From: Eonycteris spelaea
Lineage: Eukaryota; Chordata; Mammalia; Chiroptera; Pteropodidae
Direction: 5' to 3'
Length of the DNA: 64,000 bases
Assembly (NCBI GenBank): GCA_003508835.1
Contig: PUFA01000081.1
Location: 7,006,001 to 7,070,000 of the forward strand
Position 1 is the first letter of the stretch, and each line of letters starts with the position of its first letter. The translations under genes were made by a program, and so were the position numbers. This document shows, one piece after another, positions 34,140-46,280 of this stretch. A model generated the notes under the pieces. The model did no database searches. It saw nothing but the letters and a program-made list of their open reading frames with translations, and was not told the origin of the DNA.

Positions 34140-34340
34140 GCCCCCAACTTTGAGGAAGGACCTAGGTTTGAATCCCAGCTTTGCCAGTTCCTGGGTGACT
34201 TACTTTACCTCTCTGCATCATGGTTTTCCCATCTGTAAAATGGATATAACAAGAATACCTAATTCTAAGGGACTCTTGTAAGACTTATAAGGCAAAACAC
34301 ATAAGGGGTCAGGCCTATGATAGGAGCTTAGAAAGCATTA
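34140..34340 (+). repeat. MIR SINE
   Basis: GAATCCCAGCTTTGCCAGTT and CCCATCTGTAAAATGGATAT. Confidence 0.75.
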
Positions 34341-34384
34341 GAGCCCTTTTACTTTCCCTTTCTTTCCCACCAGCCCTCTTAACT

Positions 34385-34970
34385 ATTTCAATGAGTAATT
34401 GGAACATATACTATGTGCCAGGCTCTGGAGATAAAACAGTGAACAGGACTGACATTCAGCAGTGGAGCTGGCATTCTAGGTAAGGAACAGACAATGAATG
34501 ATGTTAAATAAGGTATGCTATGGAGAAAAGAAAACAGTTAAGAGATAGAGGGATGGGAGGCTACTTTACACAGGCGGTGCCAGGAAGGCCTCTCTGAGAT
34601 GACATTTAAGCTATATGCTGAATGAGAAGAAGGAGACAGCCATTTGAAGATATGGTGGGGAAAGCATTTGGCAGAGGGAACAGAAAGTACAAAGGCCCTG
34701 ATGCAAGAATGAGCTAGGTGAGTACAAGAAATAAGGCTAGAGTGACTGGAGCTCAGCAGATGAAGGAGAAAGTGGCAGAGGGAGATGAAATCGAAACGCA
34801 GGGCTAGATCACAAGGGGCCTGGGAAGTCACAATAAGGCACCTGGATTTTATTCTAAGTGTCACAGGAAGCCAATGGAGATGTTAAGCAAGGGAGTGACA
34901 CAATCTGATAAGTATTTTAAAAGGGGGAGAGAGACCAGTGCAGAAATCTAGGTAAGATGATGTTGGCTTG
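34385..34970 (-). repeat. L2 LINE fragment
   Basis: TATACTATGTGCCAGGCTCT at the tail, then GCCAGGAAGGCCTCTCTGAG. Confidence 0.65.
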
Positions 34971-35589
34971 TTTCAGCATAGACATTTCTTTCCCTGACAC
35001 CCCCTCCACTCCTTCCTGTCACCCTGGTCACATAGTGTAATAATCTCCTGTCTCCCCCACTGGCCTGGGGCTTCTCAAGGGCTGCGTCTGCACCTTCCAT
35101 TTCTTGTCTCTAGCCCTTCAGCATATGACTGACCGCAGGTGAATATTCCCTAAAGTTTCCTCTTTCTGAGAGTCCCTAGCTAAGCGAGGGAGACAGGAAG
35201 GGCCCGCATGGCCAGGAGAGGGAAGACAGTGGCTGTGAGAGTCGGGGCCTAGGTGTGTTGAGGGACAGAGGATCTGCTCCTTTTCTCTCTGGGAAGCAGC
35301 TGTGTCCAAAGCTCCCTGGCTCCTAACCCTTGGTGGCCCACAGACACCCAGTGCTCTCCCTAGGAAAATGCCCAGGCTCACCAAAGACTGTGCAATTTCA
35401 GGGGGTTCCAAGACCCCTTAAACCCATCCTCTAAACTGAGTTTAGACTCTGCCTTAAAGCCTTACTGGTTCATTTCTCTGACATTTACCAATCCCCACGC
35501 TCTGCTCCTGCCCGGGCTAGGTGCTGGGGACCCAAAGAGAAGCCTCAGTTCTAATGTTAGGACCAGGGGTGATATGAAAGGTCCCTAAC

Positions 35590-35800
35590 ACAGGTGCTGT
35601 TTAACAACAGTATTCCTGTGTTGAGCTCTTACCTAGTTAGGCTCCTATGCTAAGCTTAGTTGCATGTCCTCCATCTCCCTCCCACACAAGCAGGTGTGGG
35701 TATACCCATTTCAGAAAGAAGAAACCGAGGTTCAGAGAAGTTGAGCAACTCACCCAAGGTCACACAGCCAGTGAATGGCCATACTAGGGGCTGTGAAACC
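35590..35800 (-). repeat. MIR SINE
   Basis: GGTTCAGAGAAGTTGAGCAA and CACCCAAGGTCACACAGCCA. Confidence 0.75.
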
Positions 35801-35959
35801 CGCGTGGCTCATTTTGCACAGGGGGTCCGAAAAGCTTTGCAGAGGAGGAGACAGTTGAGTTGGGCCTTCAATGACAAGCATATGCCATCTGCTCACCACC
35901 CCAATCCAAGAGATGTAGGCATCTGCGAACAAGGAGGGGGCTGCCCAGCACTGGGTTCT

Positions 35960-36370
35960 AGCTGCTGGAGAGATTTTTGGTGGGGGCGGTATCTCCCAGT
36001 CCCAGGAACAGGGGAGAGGCCAGCCAGACTGCAGAGCGAGGGCCGCCGCAGGGCAGCCTTCGGGAGCTGCTCCATCTCGGGTTACCTCTCCTCCGTCTCC
36101 TCTCCCCTGGCTCCGCGCCTTCCCGCAGTGTCCTGTTAGGGGTGGGCGCTGGTGCAGGCCCTCCGGCTCGTTCCCGAGCGTGGGCTGCAGACCACGCTCC
36201 CTGCCTAGCGCCCTCCATCGCCCCCTCCCTCGGCCAGTTTCTCACCTGGGCGCAGCACCGGCATTCCCCGCGTTCACCTTGCGCGCGTCCCAGCAGCCGC
36301 TCGCCGCGCCGCATCCTCCGAGATGCTCAGGCTTGGCTAACAGAGCCCGGCGCTGCCGATCTCGAGCCCG
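35960..36370 (-). promoter_or_regulatory. PRRT3: PRRT3 CpG island promoter and non-coding first exon
   Basis: CpG-rich block at the 5' end of PRRT3. A consensus donor (CAG/GTGAG on the - strand) sits at 36246/36245, so the untranslated first exon runs leftward from about 36300-36370 to 36246; the next exon starts at 33710 after a CTCTTTTTAG acceptor. Confidence 0.6.
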
Positions 36371-36399
36371 CCCACAGGAGCGCCATCCCCACTTAACCC

Positions 36400-39240
36400 T
36401 TTCTCTTTAGAGGTGGATTCTTATGCCAGTCCTAACCTCCCCATTCTCTGAGATTCTTAGGACTAAGAGGGGACAGAGGTCACTTCGGAGGGATGTGGAA
36501 ATCCTTTCCACAACATCCCTCAAAACGAGGCGGCCAATCTCTGCACACCTCAGGGCATGGAGAGCTCACTTCCTTTATATCTCTATTCTTATATCCTTTT
36601 AGGGTTATATACATACCTATAGGTAAATCCTATCTACAGCTGGATGTGAGTGTATCCTTCAGGTCTTTTTCAATCAATTACATATACATTTTAAATAGAA
36701 ATGAGATCATACTGTATATCGTTCTGTAACTTGCCTTTTTCCCCTTCACTTTACAATATATCCTGACACATTTTCCATGTAAATTTCTACAGCTCCATCT
36801 CATTTCTTATATCTGCTGTTGAGAACTGCAGCATATTAGTCAGCCTGTCATTTTATTTATCCAATCCCTGAGGTTAGTCATACAGGTTGTTTCTAGTCTT
36901 TTGCTAGCAGGAATAACGAGTCAGGGACCAATTCTTGGATAGACACTTTTGTGTATATGCACTAGTGTATCTATCAGATAATTTCTTACCTGAGGCATAG
37001 TTAGATCTGTATGGGTCTGCTTCTGATAGACACTGTCGAAATGCTCCAGTCCCTCTTCTGACAGCTCCTGACATCCAACATTAGGTTCACTACATCAAGA
37101 GAAAATCCACATAAGGAATTACATTAAGTATGATGTAGAAGCTTTAATGGCATGGAGAAACATCCAGGATAGATTGTTGTTTATTTATTTAATTTCAGTC
37201 ATTTGAATTATAAAAATAATATATGCTGATTGTCTCAATTCGAGCAACACAGAAATGTTCAGAGAACACGTTAACTGTCTCACCCTTAGCCTCTCCAACT
37301 CTGCCCTCACTCTATGTACCCACTGTTAACACCACAGGTTTTCCTTTGTTTATAAAAACACATATGTATGCCTCTTTTTACAAAAATGGGATCATGCTAT
37401 GCTTACTATTCTATAACTTTGTTTTGCCTTAAGTAATTCATGTTGGAAACATTTTGAAGGCAATACATATTAGTTCCGCTTTTTTAAAAAACTAGCTGCA
37501 CAGTATTTCATTGTGTAGATACACTGTCATTACTCAGACATTCCCCATATTCCCTACTGATGGGTAATCAGGAGGTTTACAGGTTTTTTTTCTGCTAGAA
37601 ACAATACGGCACTGAACATTCTTACATACCGATACATACATCTTTACATGCTGATACTCTAAAGTCTCTCAGATAATTATTTGGATGATCTCATTTTTGT
37701 TAATATCTGTCTACCAACGTATCTTGTCCCTAAATATTAGAAATTAAATAAGGGTTGATTTGATTTTTATCTAACTTTGCTTTTCCATTTATCAATATTC
37801 TATACAATCATGTATTTCTTTTGTGATCAGAGATAAGAATAAATACCACTTAAAAATAAAAAAGAAACTTCTTACTAGGGTGAGCTGAAATGTCTCTCCA
37901 GTGTTTTCCTACCTCTGGTTCTCACAGAAAAGCAATACTCAGCGTTCAGTTGTGTATGACATGTTGCAGTTTGAAGAGTATTCAGTCTCTAATAGCTGGT
38001 AAATGGTAGACTCTGAATCCAGGTTTTTTACTAGGAGAGAGTTCCAGCTTTTCCCACTTCACTATATCATCTGACCAGCTCTACTGTTTTCCTTGTGGAA
38101 ACCCCTTTGGAATTGTAAAGGCATCTCTCAGTTCCCTAAAATCTTCCTGTAGGCCAAACACTACCTGTTCTTTCAGCCTTTCTTCCAACGACAGGATTCT
38201 GGTTTCTCACCATTGTGACATCTTTCCTCTTTCTTCTTACCAAATCAACAATGTCTCCTTTAAAGTTATGACTCTTGTAACTGAAAACCCAGTCCCCTTG
38301 AGAATAGCATTGAACTTTCACCTCCCCTTTTCCTAGATTCTACTCCCTTCATTAATATGACACTTATGTGAATTAATGTTTCTGGCAGCCAATAATTGAT
38401 CTAGTAGGTCTTCCCCATATCTTTGTGTGCATTTGTTTCTTTACCCTAATGTAAGATTCTACATTTGTTTGTGTTGATCTTGTTAGATCTATCAAGTTGT
38501 TTTGAGCTTGTGGGGTTATCTGGATCCTGGTTCTGTGTATAAAATAGATAAGTGGCATTTTAGGCCATTATTCAACATCCTTTCTCTTCCTAACAGCATC
38601 CTAATTTCCTCTGGGGGAACTACATCTTCCCCCCCATGGGCAGTCTCGATGGGATGGCAGTTCTAGAGGCCCACTATACAAGCCATGGATACAGATCCCT
38701 CCTCTCAGTGCCTTTTGTGAACTCTTTGGTGAGCCTTCTTTGGAGATGTTGAGATTTCCTCAGCAAGTTCAGAGCTGGCCTGGTTCTTTCCCTTCATTTC
38801 TCCTGAGGAGGGTGAGATGTGTGTACTAGGACTACCCATTCATGCCCCCGCGAAGATTCACTGGTTTGACAGTGCCCAAACCTCCAGTCCAAGCAGCATC
38901 ATCCAATTGTTCCCTGGCTGCCCTCTTTGGAGCCCAGAACCCAAATCCTATTATGTTCCTAAACTATCAATTGATAGGGGTTTCGAGATTCCAGACAAAG
39001 GTAAGAGAGATTACGATCCCTTTGGCCAGAAGCCAAGGTCAAAGCTGATCCCATGGAAAGAAGAGACTGGCTGGAGCGAAGGTGAATGTTAGTAAGAAAC
39101 ACAGAGTGCCAGGTATAGGTGGGAAGCACCCCGGCTGCAAAAGGAGCTCCCAGCGATATCCTGGAGACTCTGAGATGGCTGGGAGATGATTCCAGTATAT
39201 AGGGAGTGGCCAATAGCTCTTTTTACCAATCACTCACTCA
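36400..39240. other. PRRT3-EMC3 intergenic, left part
   Basis: No gene seen. Two old antisense L1 tails lie at about 36560-37000 and 37190-37860. The rest, 37860-39240, holds nothing I recognise; its short open frames look random. Confidence 0.5.
36560..37860 (-). repeat. Two adjacent L1 3'UTR fragments
   Basis: TGAGATCATACTGTATATCG then ACATTTTCCATGTAAATTTC, and a second copy with GGATCATGCTATGCTTACTA and GTATTTCATTGTGTAGATAC. Confidence 0.6.
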
Positions 39241-39440
39241 GTCTTCCAGGAGCTATGCTACACACCTGACACGCATTATTCTTTTTAAGTCTTTACAACA
39301 ACCCTATATATTATTATTCTCTCCTTTTTACAAGCCGAAGCTCAGAGAGGGTAAGTAATTTTTTCAAGATCACACAGGAAATAAGAGGCCAAGCTATAAG
39401 TCTGACTTCAGAGCCAGTACCCTTAACAATGATGACATCA
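39240..39440 (-). repeat. MIR SINE
   Basis: GCTCAGAGAGGGTAAGTAAT and AAGATCACACAGGAAATAAG. Confidence 0.7.
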
Positions 39441-42004
39441 TCCTGCCCCTCTGAAAGAACCTCAGAGAAGGGAGAAGGGAGATAAAACCTTGGGCATCCA
39501 GGTGGTCCCTGCTTTGTTAGAAGTTTGAGCCTATGAAAATAGGCCTCCAACTTAGAACTCTGCCGATGGGACTTCAACAGTGTCGGGAGTTGTCGGGACC
39601 TCCCTCCCAAAAGTGCCTTGGAAGCTCCCAAAGAAAGGGAGAGAGAAGAAAAAGGCAAAGGTGATGTGGCTGGCAGTGATAAAGTCTCTGGCTTAGACAA
39701 TGCCCAGGACAGTTGGCTGACACTTTCATTCTGGCTGGTTGCTCTGGTGTGAACAAAGAAACAAAAGACAGAACAGGTAGGAGATGGTGCAGCCTGGAGA
39801 ACCTTTTCTGTGCTGTGCCCATTGTCCTGAACTCAGAAGGCAAAGAGTTATATTTTTTTTACCAAACTGGCCAAATTAAGACTCAATAATTCCTGGAGTC
39901 TTAACTCATTCTTTCACAGATTTTAGCCACCACAGATACCAGCTAAACAAACCTAATCTTTTAAAAAGATATTTTTTGTTAATAAATGTCATAATCTGGT
40001 AATACTTAAAAATCAGCTGCTCCCTATTCTTAGAGGAAAACCCTTTTTTTTTTTTGAGCATAATATTAGCTGTGGGTTTGTCATATAGCTTCTATTAGGT
40101 TGAGATATGTTCCTTTATGCACACTTTGTTGACAGTTTTTATCATAAAAACATGTTGAATTTTGTCAAATATTTTTTCTGCATCTATTGAGATAATCATA
40201 AGTTTTGTATCCTTCATTTTGTTATTGTGATGTATCATGCTGATTACTTAATGGATGCATCCTTGCATCCTTGGGGACAAATCTACTTGTCATGGTGTAT
40301 AATCTTTTTAATGTATTGTTGAATTTGGTTTGCTAATATTTTGTTGAGAATTTTTGGATAAATGTTCAAGGATATTGGCCTATAATTTTCTTTTTTTTGG
40401 TAATGTCTTTGTCTGGTTTTGGTACCAGGGTAATGCTGGCTTTGTAAAATGAGTTTGGAAGTATTTCTTCCTCTCCAACTTTTTTGAAGTAGTTAAAGAA
40501 GGATAAGTATTAATTCTTATTTGAGTGTTTGGTAGAATTCTGTGAAGCCATCTGGTCCTGAACTTTTATTTATTGGGAGTTTTTTTTTTTTTAATTACTA
40601 CTTCAATTTCATTGCTAGTAATTAGCCTGTTTAGATTTTGTATTTCTTTTTGATTCAATCTTGGGAAGTTACAAGCTTATAGAAGTCTAACAATTTCTTC
40701 TAGATTGTTAAATTTGTTGGCATATAATTGTTCATAATATTCTTTAATGATTCTTTGTATTTGTAGTATTGGTTGTCGCTTCTCTTTCATTTATGATTTT
40801 ATTTATTTGGGTTCTCTCTCTTTTTATCTTGATGAGCTTGGCTAACGGTTTGTCAATTTTATCTTTTTAAAGAACCAGCTCTTAGTTTTATTGATCTTTT
40901 CTATTGTTTTTTAAGTTTCTATTTCGTTTATTTCCACTCTGATCTCAACTATTTCTCTTTCTGTTTACTTGAGTTTTGTATATTCTGCTTTTGCTACTTC
41001 CTTTAGGTGTAAGGCTAGATCGTTTATTTGAGATTTTTCTTGTATCTTGAGGTAGGCCTGTATACCTATGAACTTCCCTCTTAGAATTGCTTTTGATGCA
41101 TTCCATAAATTTGAAAAGCTGTGTTTTCATTTTCATTTGTTTCAAGCTAGTTTTTGATTTCTTGTTTCACTTCCTCTTTGAGTCATTGGTTGTTTAATAG
41201 TATGTCGTTTAGTCTTCATTTATTTGTGTTTTTTACAGCTTTTTAAAGTTAAAGTTAATATAGTTTCATGCCATTGTGATCAGAAAAGATTCTTGATATA
41301 ATTTCAATCTTCTTGAATTTATTGAGGCTTATTTTGTGACCTAACTAACATGTGATCTATTCTGAGACTGTTCCATAGGCACTTGAAAAAAGTGTATTCT
41401 GAAGTTTCGAGATGAAATTTTCTATAAATGTCTATCAAGTCAATCTGGTCTAATGTGACATTTAAGGCCATTATTTCCTTATTAATTTTCTGTCTTGATG
41501 ATCTATCCATTGATGTGTGTGGTATTAAAATCTCCTATTATTGTTTTACTGTGGATTTCTCTGTGTTCATTCATAATTGTTTTTATATTTAGGTGTTCCT
41601 ATGTTGAGTGCAGAGATATTTACCCTTGTTATAACCTCTTCTTGGATTGACCCCCTTAGAATCATGTAATATCTTTCTTTGCCTTTTTTTTACTTTTTTT
41701 TGTTTGTTTTAAAGTCTATTTTGTCTGAATATTGCCACCCCAGCTTCTTTTTCGCTTTTATTTGCATGAAATATCTTTTTTCATCCCTTTACTTTCAGTC
41801 CGTATGTGTCTTTCAATTTGAAGTGAATCTCTTGTAAACAGCATATAGATGGGTCATGTTTTAAAATCCATTCTGCCACCTTATGTCTTTTTATTGGAAC
41901 ATTTAATCCATTTACATTTAAATGATTATTGATAAGTATGTACTTATTGCCATTTTGCTAATTGTTTTTTGGTTGCTTTCATAGTTCTCCTCTGTTCCTT
42001 TCCT

Positions 42005-42545
42005 CTTCTTTCTTCCCTTTTGGGCAAGGAGAATATCAAGTAGAAAAGCACAAGGTTTATTGAAGCAAAAGTACACACTTAAGAGGAAAGTGTGGGTGAA
42101 CTCGGCAACCCAGTTGCTCTAGGATGTCTGTATTATGGGTTTTTGTTCTTCTTTGGGGCAGGACCCAGAGACATGGTACTGATGTAACCTTGTTGTCTTT
42201 TCCCTGTGGGCAGGGAGCTTGATTCCAGCTTTTTCTTCCTTCTTTGGTGTTTCCAGAACTGTCATGGTATCATGTGCATGATGGGAGACATGGAAATCGC
42301 AATGCAGATGAGATTATAATGATACTCTAATTAGCTAAAGGTCAGGTCTCAGCCAAAGATGGCAGCCAGACTGGCTAGGACCACTTTTGGTTTGTCTGCC
42401 CTTGCAGGGAATGAAAAAGAGAAGGGGCTGACAAGAGCCCAGAGCCACATCTTGGAGGGGAAGAGTACATCTCTAAGCTACCTGTCTTACCTCACTTTTC
42501 AGATCCCTGTAATGGGAATGTTTGAGCGCTTGATGTTATTCTAGA
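42005..42545. mobile_element. Unidentified insertion, LTR-like, nested in the L1
   Basis: About 540 bp unlike L1, higher in GC than its host element, beginning near GGCAAGGAGAATATCAAG and ending near GATGTTATTCTAGAGG. TTTATT near the left end could be a reversed poly(A) signal of an antisense solo LTR. No coding region. Family not recognised. Confidence 0.4.
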
Positions 42546-42979
42546 GGTCCCTTAAGCTGTCATTGTTTTTTAAATTTAATTCTGTTTTCTTTTCACTATT
42601 CTAACTGGTTGATTTCTATTAGGCTTCATTCAAGGTCACTGATCTATTCTTCTGTATTAGCTAATCTGCCATTGATTCCTTCTAATGTATTTTTCATATT
42701 GTTATTGTATTCTTCAGGTCTGCTTAGTTCTTTACTTTCTCTTTGTTGTTTTCCTTGAGTTCCTCTATTCCATTCTCAATTTGGTGAGCATCCCTCATGA
42801 TTTTTTTCTTTGAATTCTTTATTGGGCAAATTACTTCTGTTTCCTTAGGATTTTTTGTTTTCTTTTGTTTTCTGGAGATTTTCTTGTTTCTTCCTTCATT
42901 TGAGAGATGATCTTCTGTCTTTTCACTTTGTTTGACTTTCTACGTTTGTTTATATTAATTAGACAAAATAGGTATCTCT

Positions 42980-43770
42980 GCCAGACTTGAAAAAGTGGCC
43001 TTATGTAGAAGCAACCTCTGCATAGGCTGTGTGCACCTGGTTTGCTGGGTGTTTTTGGCAGGCCAATAGGAGCCAAGGTGGTGTCCAGGGCACTGGCCTC
43101 CCGAGCCAGAGGAGCTCCCTGGGTGCAGAGGCCAGGTGTGTGTAGTAATGCCCTGTTGATCTTGCTTGCCCTCTTTGGGGCCAAAAGGGCTCCGTGGATG
43201 TGTCTGGGAATGTGCTGCAGTAACCTTGCAGGTAAGCCAGAGCCCCTGGGTAGAGCTCCCAGCCACCCTATGGAGGTGGAGGGGTAAACAATGGCACCCA
43301 CCAGAGAGCTTCCACAGCTCCCCAGCTTTCTCTATATAGTCTCTTTCTTGTTTGTTGTAGAGAAAGGGTTTTATATGCAAGGGACCTCTCTATAGGCTGT
43401 ATGTGCCAGGTAGTTTTGGGAAGCTAGTTGGAGCCAGGCAGGTGCTCAGGGAGCCTGGGGCACTAGCCTGCTGGGCTGAAACAGCTCTGGCAGGGATGCC
43501 AGGGGTGTGTAGTGACACCTTGTTTTTCCTGCTTGCTCCCTTTGTTTGGAGGCAGAAGACTCCAGGTAGTGTAGCTGGGCACTCCCTTCTCTGAGGTGAT
43601 CTATTTGGGTGATCTGAAGCACCCAAAAGAGTTCCAACCTCCCTATCGAAGTGGAGGGAAATGTAAATACTGACACCAGTTTCTCTGGCCCGAAGAGTTC
43701 CCACAGCTCCTGGAGGGTTCCCAAGGCTTCCCAGCCTTCTCTATGCAGTCTCTCCCGTTTGTTGTCCAAA
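42980..43770 (-). repeat. Two tandem L1 5'UTR units of about 370-400 bp
   Basis: Unit 1 at about 42980-43362 and unit 2 at about 43363-43770 share ATAGGCTGT(G/A)TG, CAGGTGTGTGTAGT-like, CTTGCTTGC/CCTGCTTGC and CTTTCTCTAT/CTTCTCTATG blocks in the same order. Confidence 0.7.
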
Positions 43771-43904
43771 AGCTGTTCATTCAGCCCTCAGCTGTCTCGC
43801 AGGAGGAGTTTTTCTCTACAGACTTGTATACCTGAGTTTGATCATAGGAGGTTTTGAGTTCAGTGTCCTCCTATGCCACTGCCATCTTGAACCTCCTACT
43901 AGTG

Positions 43905-44930
43905 TTTATTATTTGCTTCATTTTCTATGCATCTATCATTAATACATCTTTAATCTTTCTTTGAAGTGAAAAACAATCTGAAGATTTGATTTCTCATTCT
44001 GATAAGAATACTTTCACAAAGACGCATGGAAATCTACAGAACAAGCATACTGTTTCCCAACAAATAAATAACTTGAAAAAAGGGGTGGAGTGGGGAAACT
44101 GTTATAAAAGAAACTTAAGAAACAGCAGTCTAATGCCACGTGGGGGCCTTGGTTGAGGTTGTCATTCAAACAAACAGACTGTGAAGCCATTTTTAGATAA
44201 TGTAGGAAATTTGAACATGGATTGGGCCTTACAACATACTAAGGAATGTCTAATTAGGTGGGTTATGTTTCTTAAAATCCTTATCTGTTAGAGGTACTTA
44301 TGAAAACATTTATATGTAAAATGATATTGTACCTGGAATTTGCTTTTAAAACATTCCAGAAAAAAAAAGGGATTTGGGAAATACATGAAAGATTGGCAAA
44401 TATTGATAATTATTAAAGCAGGGTGATGGGTACACCATCATATTATTCTCTCTAGTCTTGTGTATGTTTGAAATTTCCATAATAAAAAATTAAAAAGGAA
44501 AAAGAAATTCACACAAAAAAAATGGGAGAAAGAAAATGTTACAAGGGGCTGGCTGTGCATTTTGTGAGCTGATTGCAGAAATAAGACATTTTATTTATTG
44601 GGTACTAGCCTATCATGGAGGGCCACAGATATAGAACCCAGGTTTCTGAACTATGATTTTCCCAGGTTGTCTTCAGTGAGGCAGAATCAAAAGATCTGGA
44701 AGGAAGGTGGGGAGGTGGGACCAAGGTGAGAACAGGGTTAGCATAAGGGGTGGCAGGGCCTGGGGGTTAAAGCACATAAGAGGCTGGCTGACCCCTAAGG
44801 CCTCTCTGCACCCAGCTGTCTCCTTGACGCCCTCCACCGTTAGTCTGGCTAGCCTACAAGAGCCTCTCATAGCCATGATCATGAGAGCTTGTTGTCAGCT
44901 GCCCTGGACTTATGATCCTCCCCACCCTTA
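43905..44930. other. Intergenic stretch with old repeat tail
   Basis: At about 44330-44500 an interspersed-repeat tail is visible (GGTGATGGGTACACCATCAT, AAATTTCCATAATAAAAAAT). The rest is not recognised. Confidence 0.4.
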
Positions 44931-45545
44931 ATAGCTTTAATGAGATTTAATTCACATACCTAAAAGTCACCTCAAGATGTACTAGTCAGTGGTTTTTAGT
45001 ATATTCACAAAGTTGTACACCTATCACATTTAATTTTAGAACATTTTCATTGCCCCCAAAAGAAACGTATACCCCATGAGCAATCACTCCCCAGTGTCCT
45101 CCCCCTAAGCCCTGGCAACCACTACTCTATCGTCTCTGTCTCTACGGATTTGCCTATTCTGGACATTTCCTAAAAAATAGGATCGTATCCTATTTTTGTG
45201 ATCGTTTTCATTCAGTGTGTTCCTTAGGGTCACCCATGTTGTAGGTTGTGTCAGCATTTCACTCTTTTTCATTGCTGAATAATATTGCATTATGTGGATG
45301 TGCCATATCTTATTTACCATTCATCAGTTGATGGACATTTGGAGTATTTTCACTTTGGCTATTATGAATAATGCTCGATGAACATGTGTGTACAAGTTTT
45401 CGTGTGGATAGATGTTTTCATTTTTTTTTTTTTTGGTATATATCTACAGAAGTAGAATTGCTGGATCATAAGGAAACTTTATGTTTAACTTTTTGAAGAA
45501 CTGCTAGACTGTTTTCCAAAGTGGCTGCACCATATGATCTCCTTT
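44930..45545 (-). repeat. L1 3'UTR fragment
   Basis: TCACAAAGTTGTACACCTAT, CCCCAAAAGAAACGTATACC and CCAAAGTGGCTGCACCATAT; parallel to the copies at 23.5 and 49.6 kb. Confidence 0.75.
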
Positions 45546-45599
45546 TCACAAATGGGAAGACTGAGTTAGTGCAAGAAAGCAGGAGCTAATCATCTAAAT

Positions 45600-46280
45600 G
45601 ATCTCAACACAACCCCCACTCTGCTGACCTTAGTATCATCTGTCACCCCAACACCCCCATGCCCACTTTATCCCTCCATTCTTTTCCCCACCCAGCAGCA
45701 AATCTCTTCACATCAGTACCTCCAAGGGCTCTTCACTGTCACATCAGGATCAAGTTCCCCTCTGAGGGATGATCTACAAGGTCTCTGCCCTCTAGCCTTG
45801 CTCATGGCATCTTTTTCTTTTTCTTTTTTTTTTTTTAAGCAGCTTTTCTGAGATATAGTCAACATAACAACTACTCATCCACTTATATTGTACAACTCAA
45901 TGCTCATCACATCTTTTTATTCTCTGCACTTCAGGGTCACTCACTTATTTCAGTTTCATGAAAACCCCACTGCCTTTGCTTTTGGGGCCTTGCACACACT
46001 GTTGCCTCTGCTTGGAATACTCTTTCTTACGTATTTCCTCGGCTCTGTATATATTTTGCTGTGATCCTTCATATCTTGAGATGATACTTCTATTAGGAAG
46101 CCTTCCCTGACCACCCAGGCTGGTTGGATGACCTGTAGGGCATTCCCACAGCCTTCCTCAGATCACACCTATCATGACATGTGACATAGCAGTGTTAGCC
46201 TTTAAAGTCTGTGAGTGTAACTTGTTCATGTGCAATGTCTGGCAGATAGTCAATAAATATTTTTGAGTGAATAGAAAAAT
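45600..46280 (+). repeat. L2 LINE fragment, interrupted by a short L1 piece
   Basis: TAGGAAGCCTTCCCTGACCA and the tail AGTCAATAAATATTTTTGAG are L2. About 45830-45910 is an antisense L1 end (TTTTCTGAGATATAGTCAAC). Confidence 0.6.

Larger units (their letters stand above)
40050..43905 (-). mobile_element. Long antisense LINE-1 with decayed ORF2 and duplicated 5' units
   Basis: Reads as a reverse-complement L1. ORF2-derived sequence covers about 40050-41960 (TGCATCTATTGAGATAATCA, GGTACCAGGGTAATGCTGGC, TCTATCCATTGATGTGTGTG). ORF1/5' sequence lies at about 42560-42960, then 5'UTR units at 42980-43770. The 5' end is near 43900, where CACTGCCATCTTGAACCTCC fits the L1 start. No long open frame survives. 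A separate insertion breaks it at about 42005-42545. Confidence 0.8.

Noticed and set aside
35958..36396. Open frames of 118-159 codons across the PRRT3 CpG island
   Set aside because: High-GC sequence lacks stops by chance; no homology and no start context.
42831..43704. Open frames of 81-156 codons in the L1 5' region
   Set aside because: Fragments of L1 5'UTR/ORF1 on either strand; no intact L1 protein.
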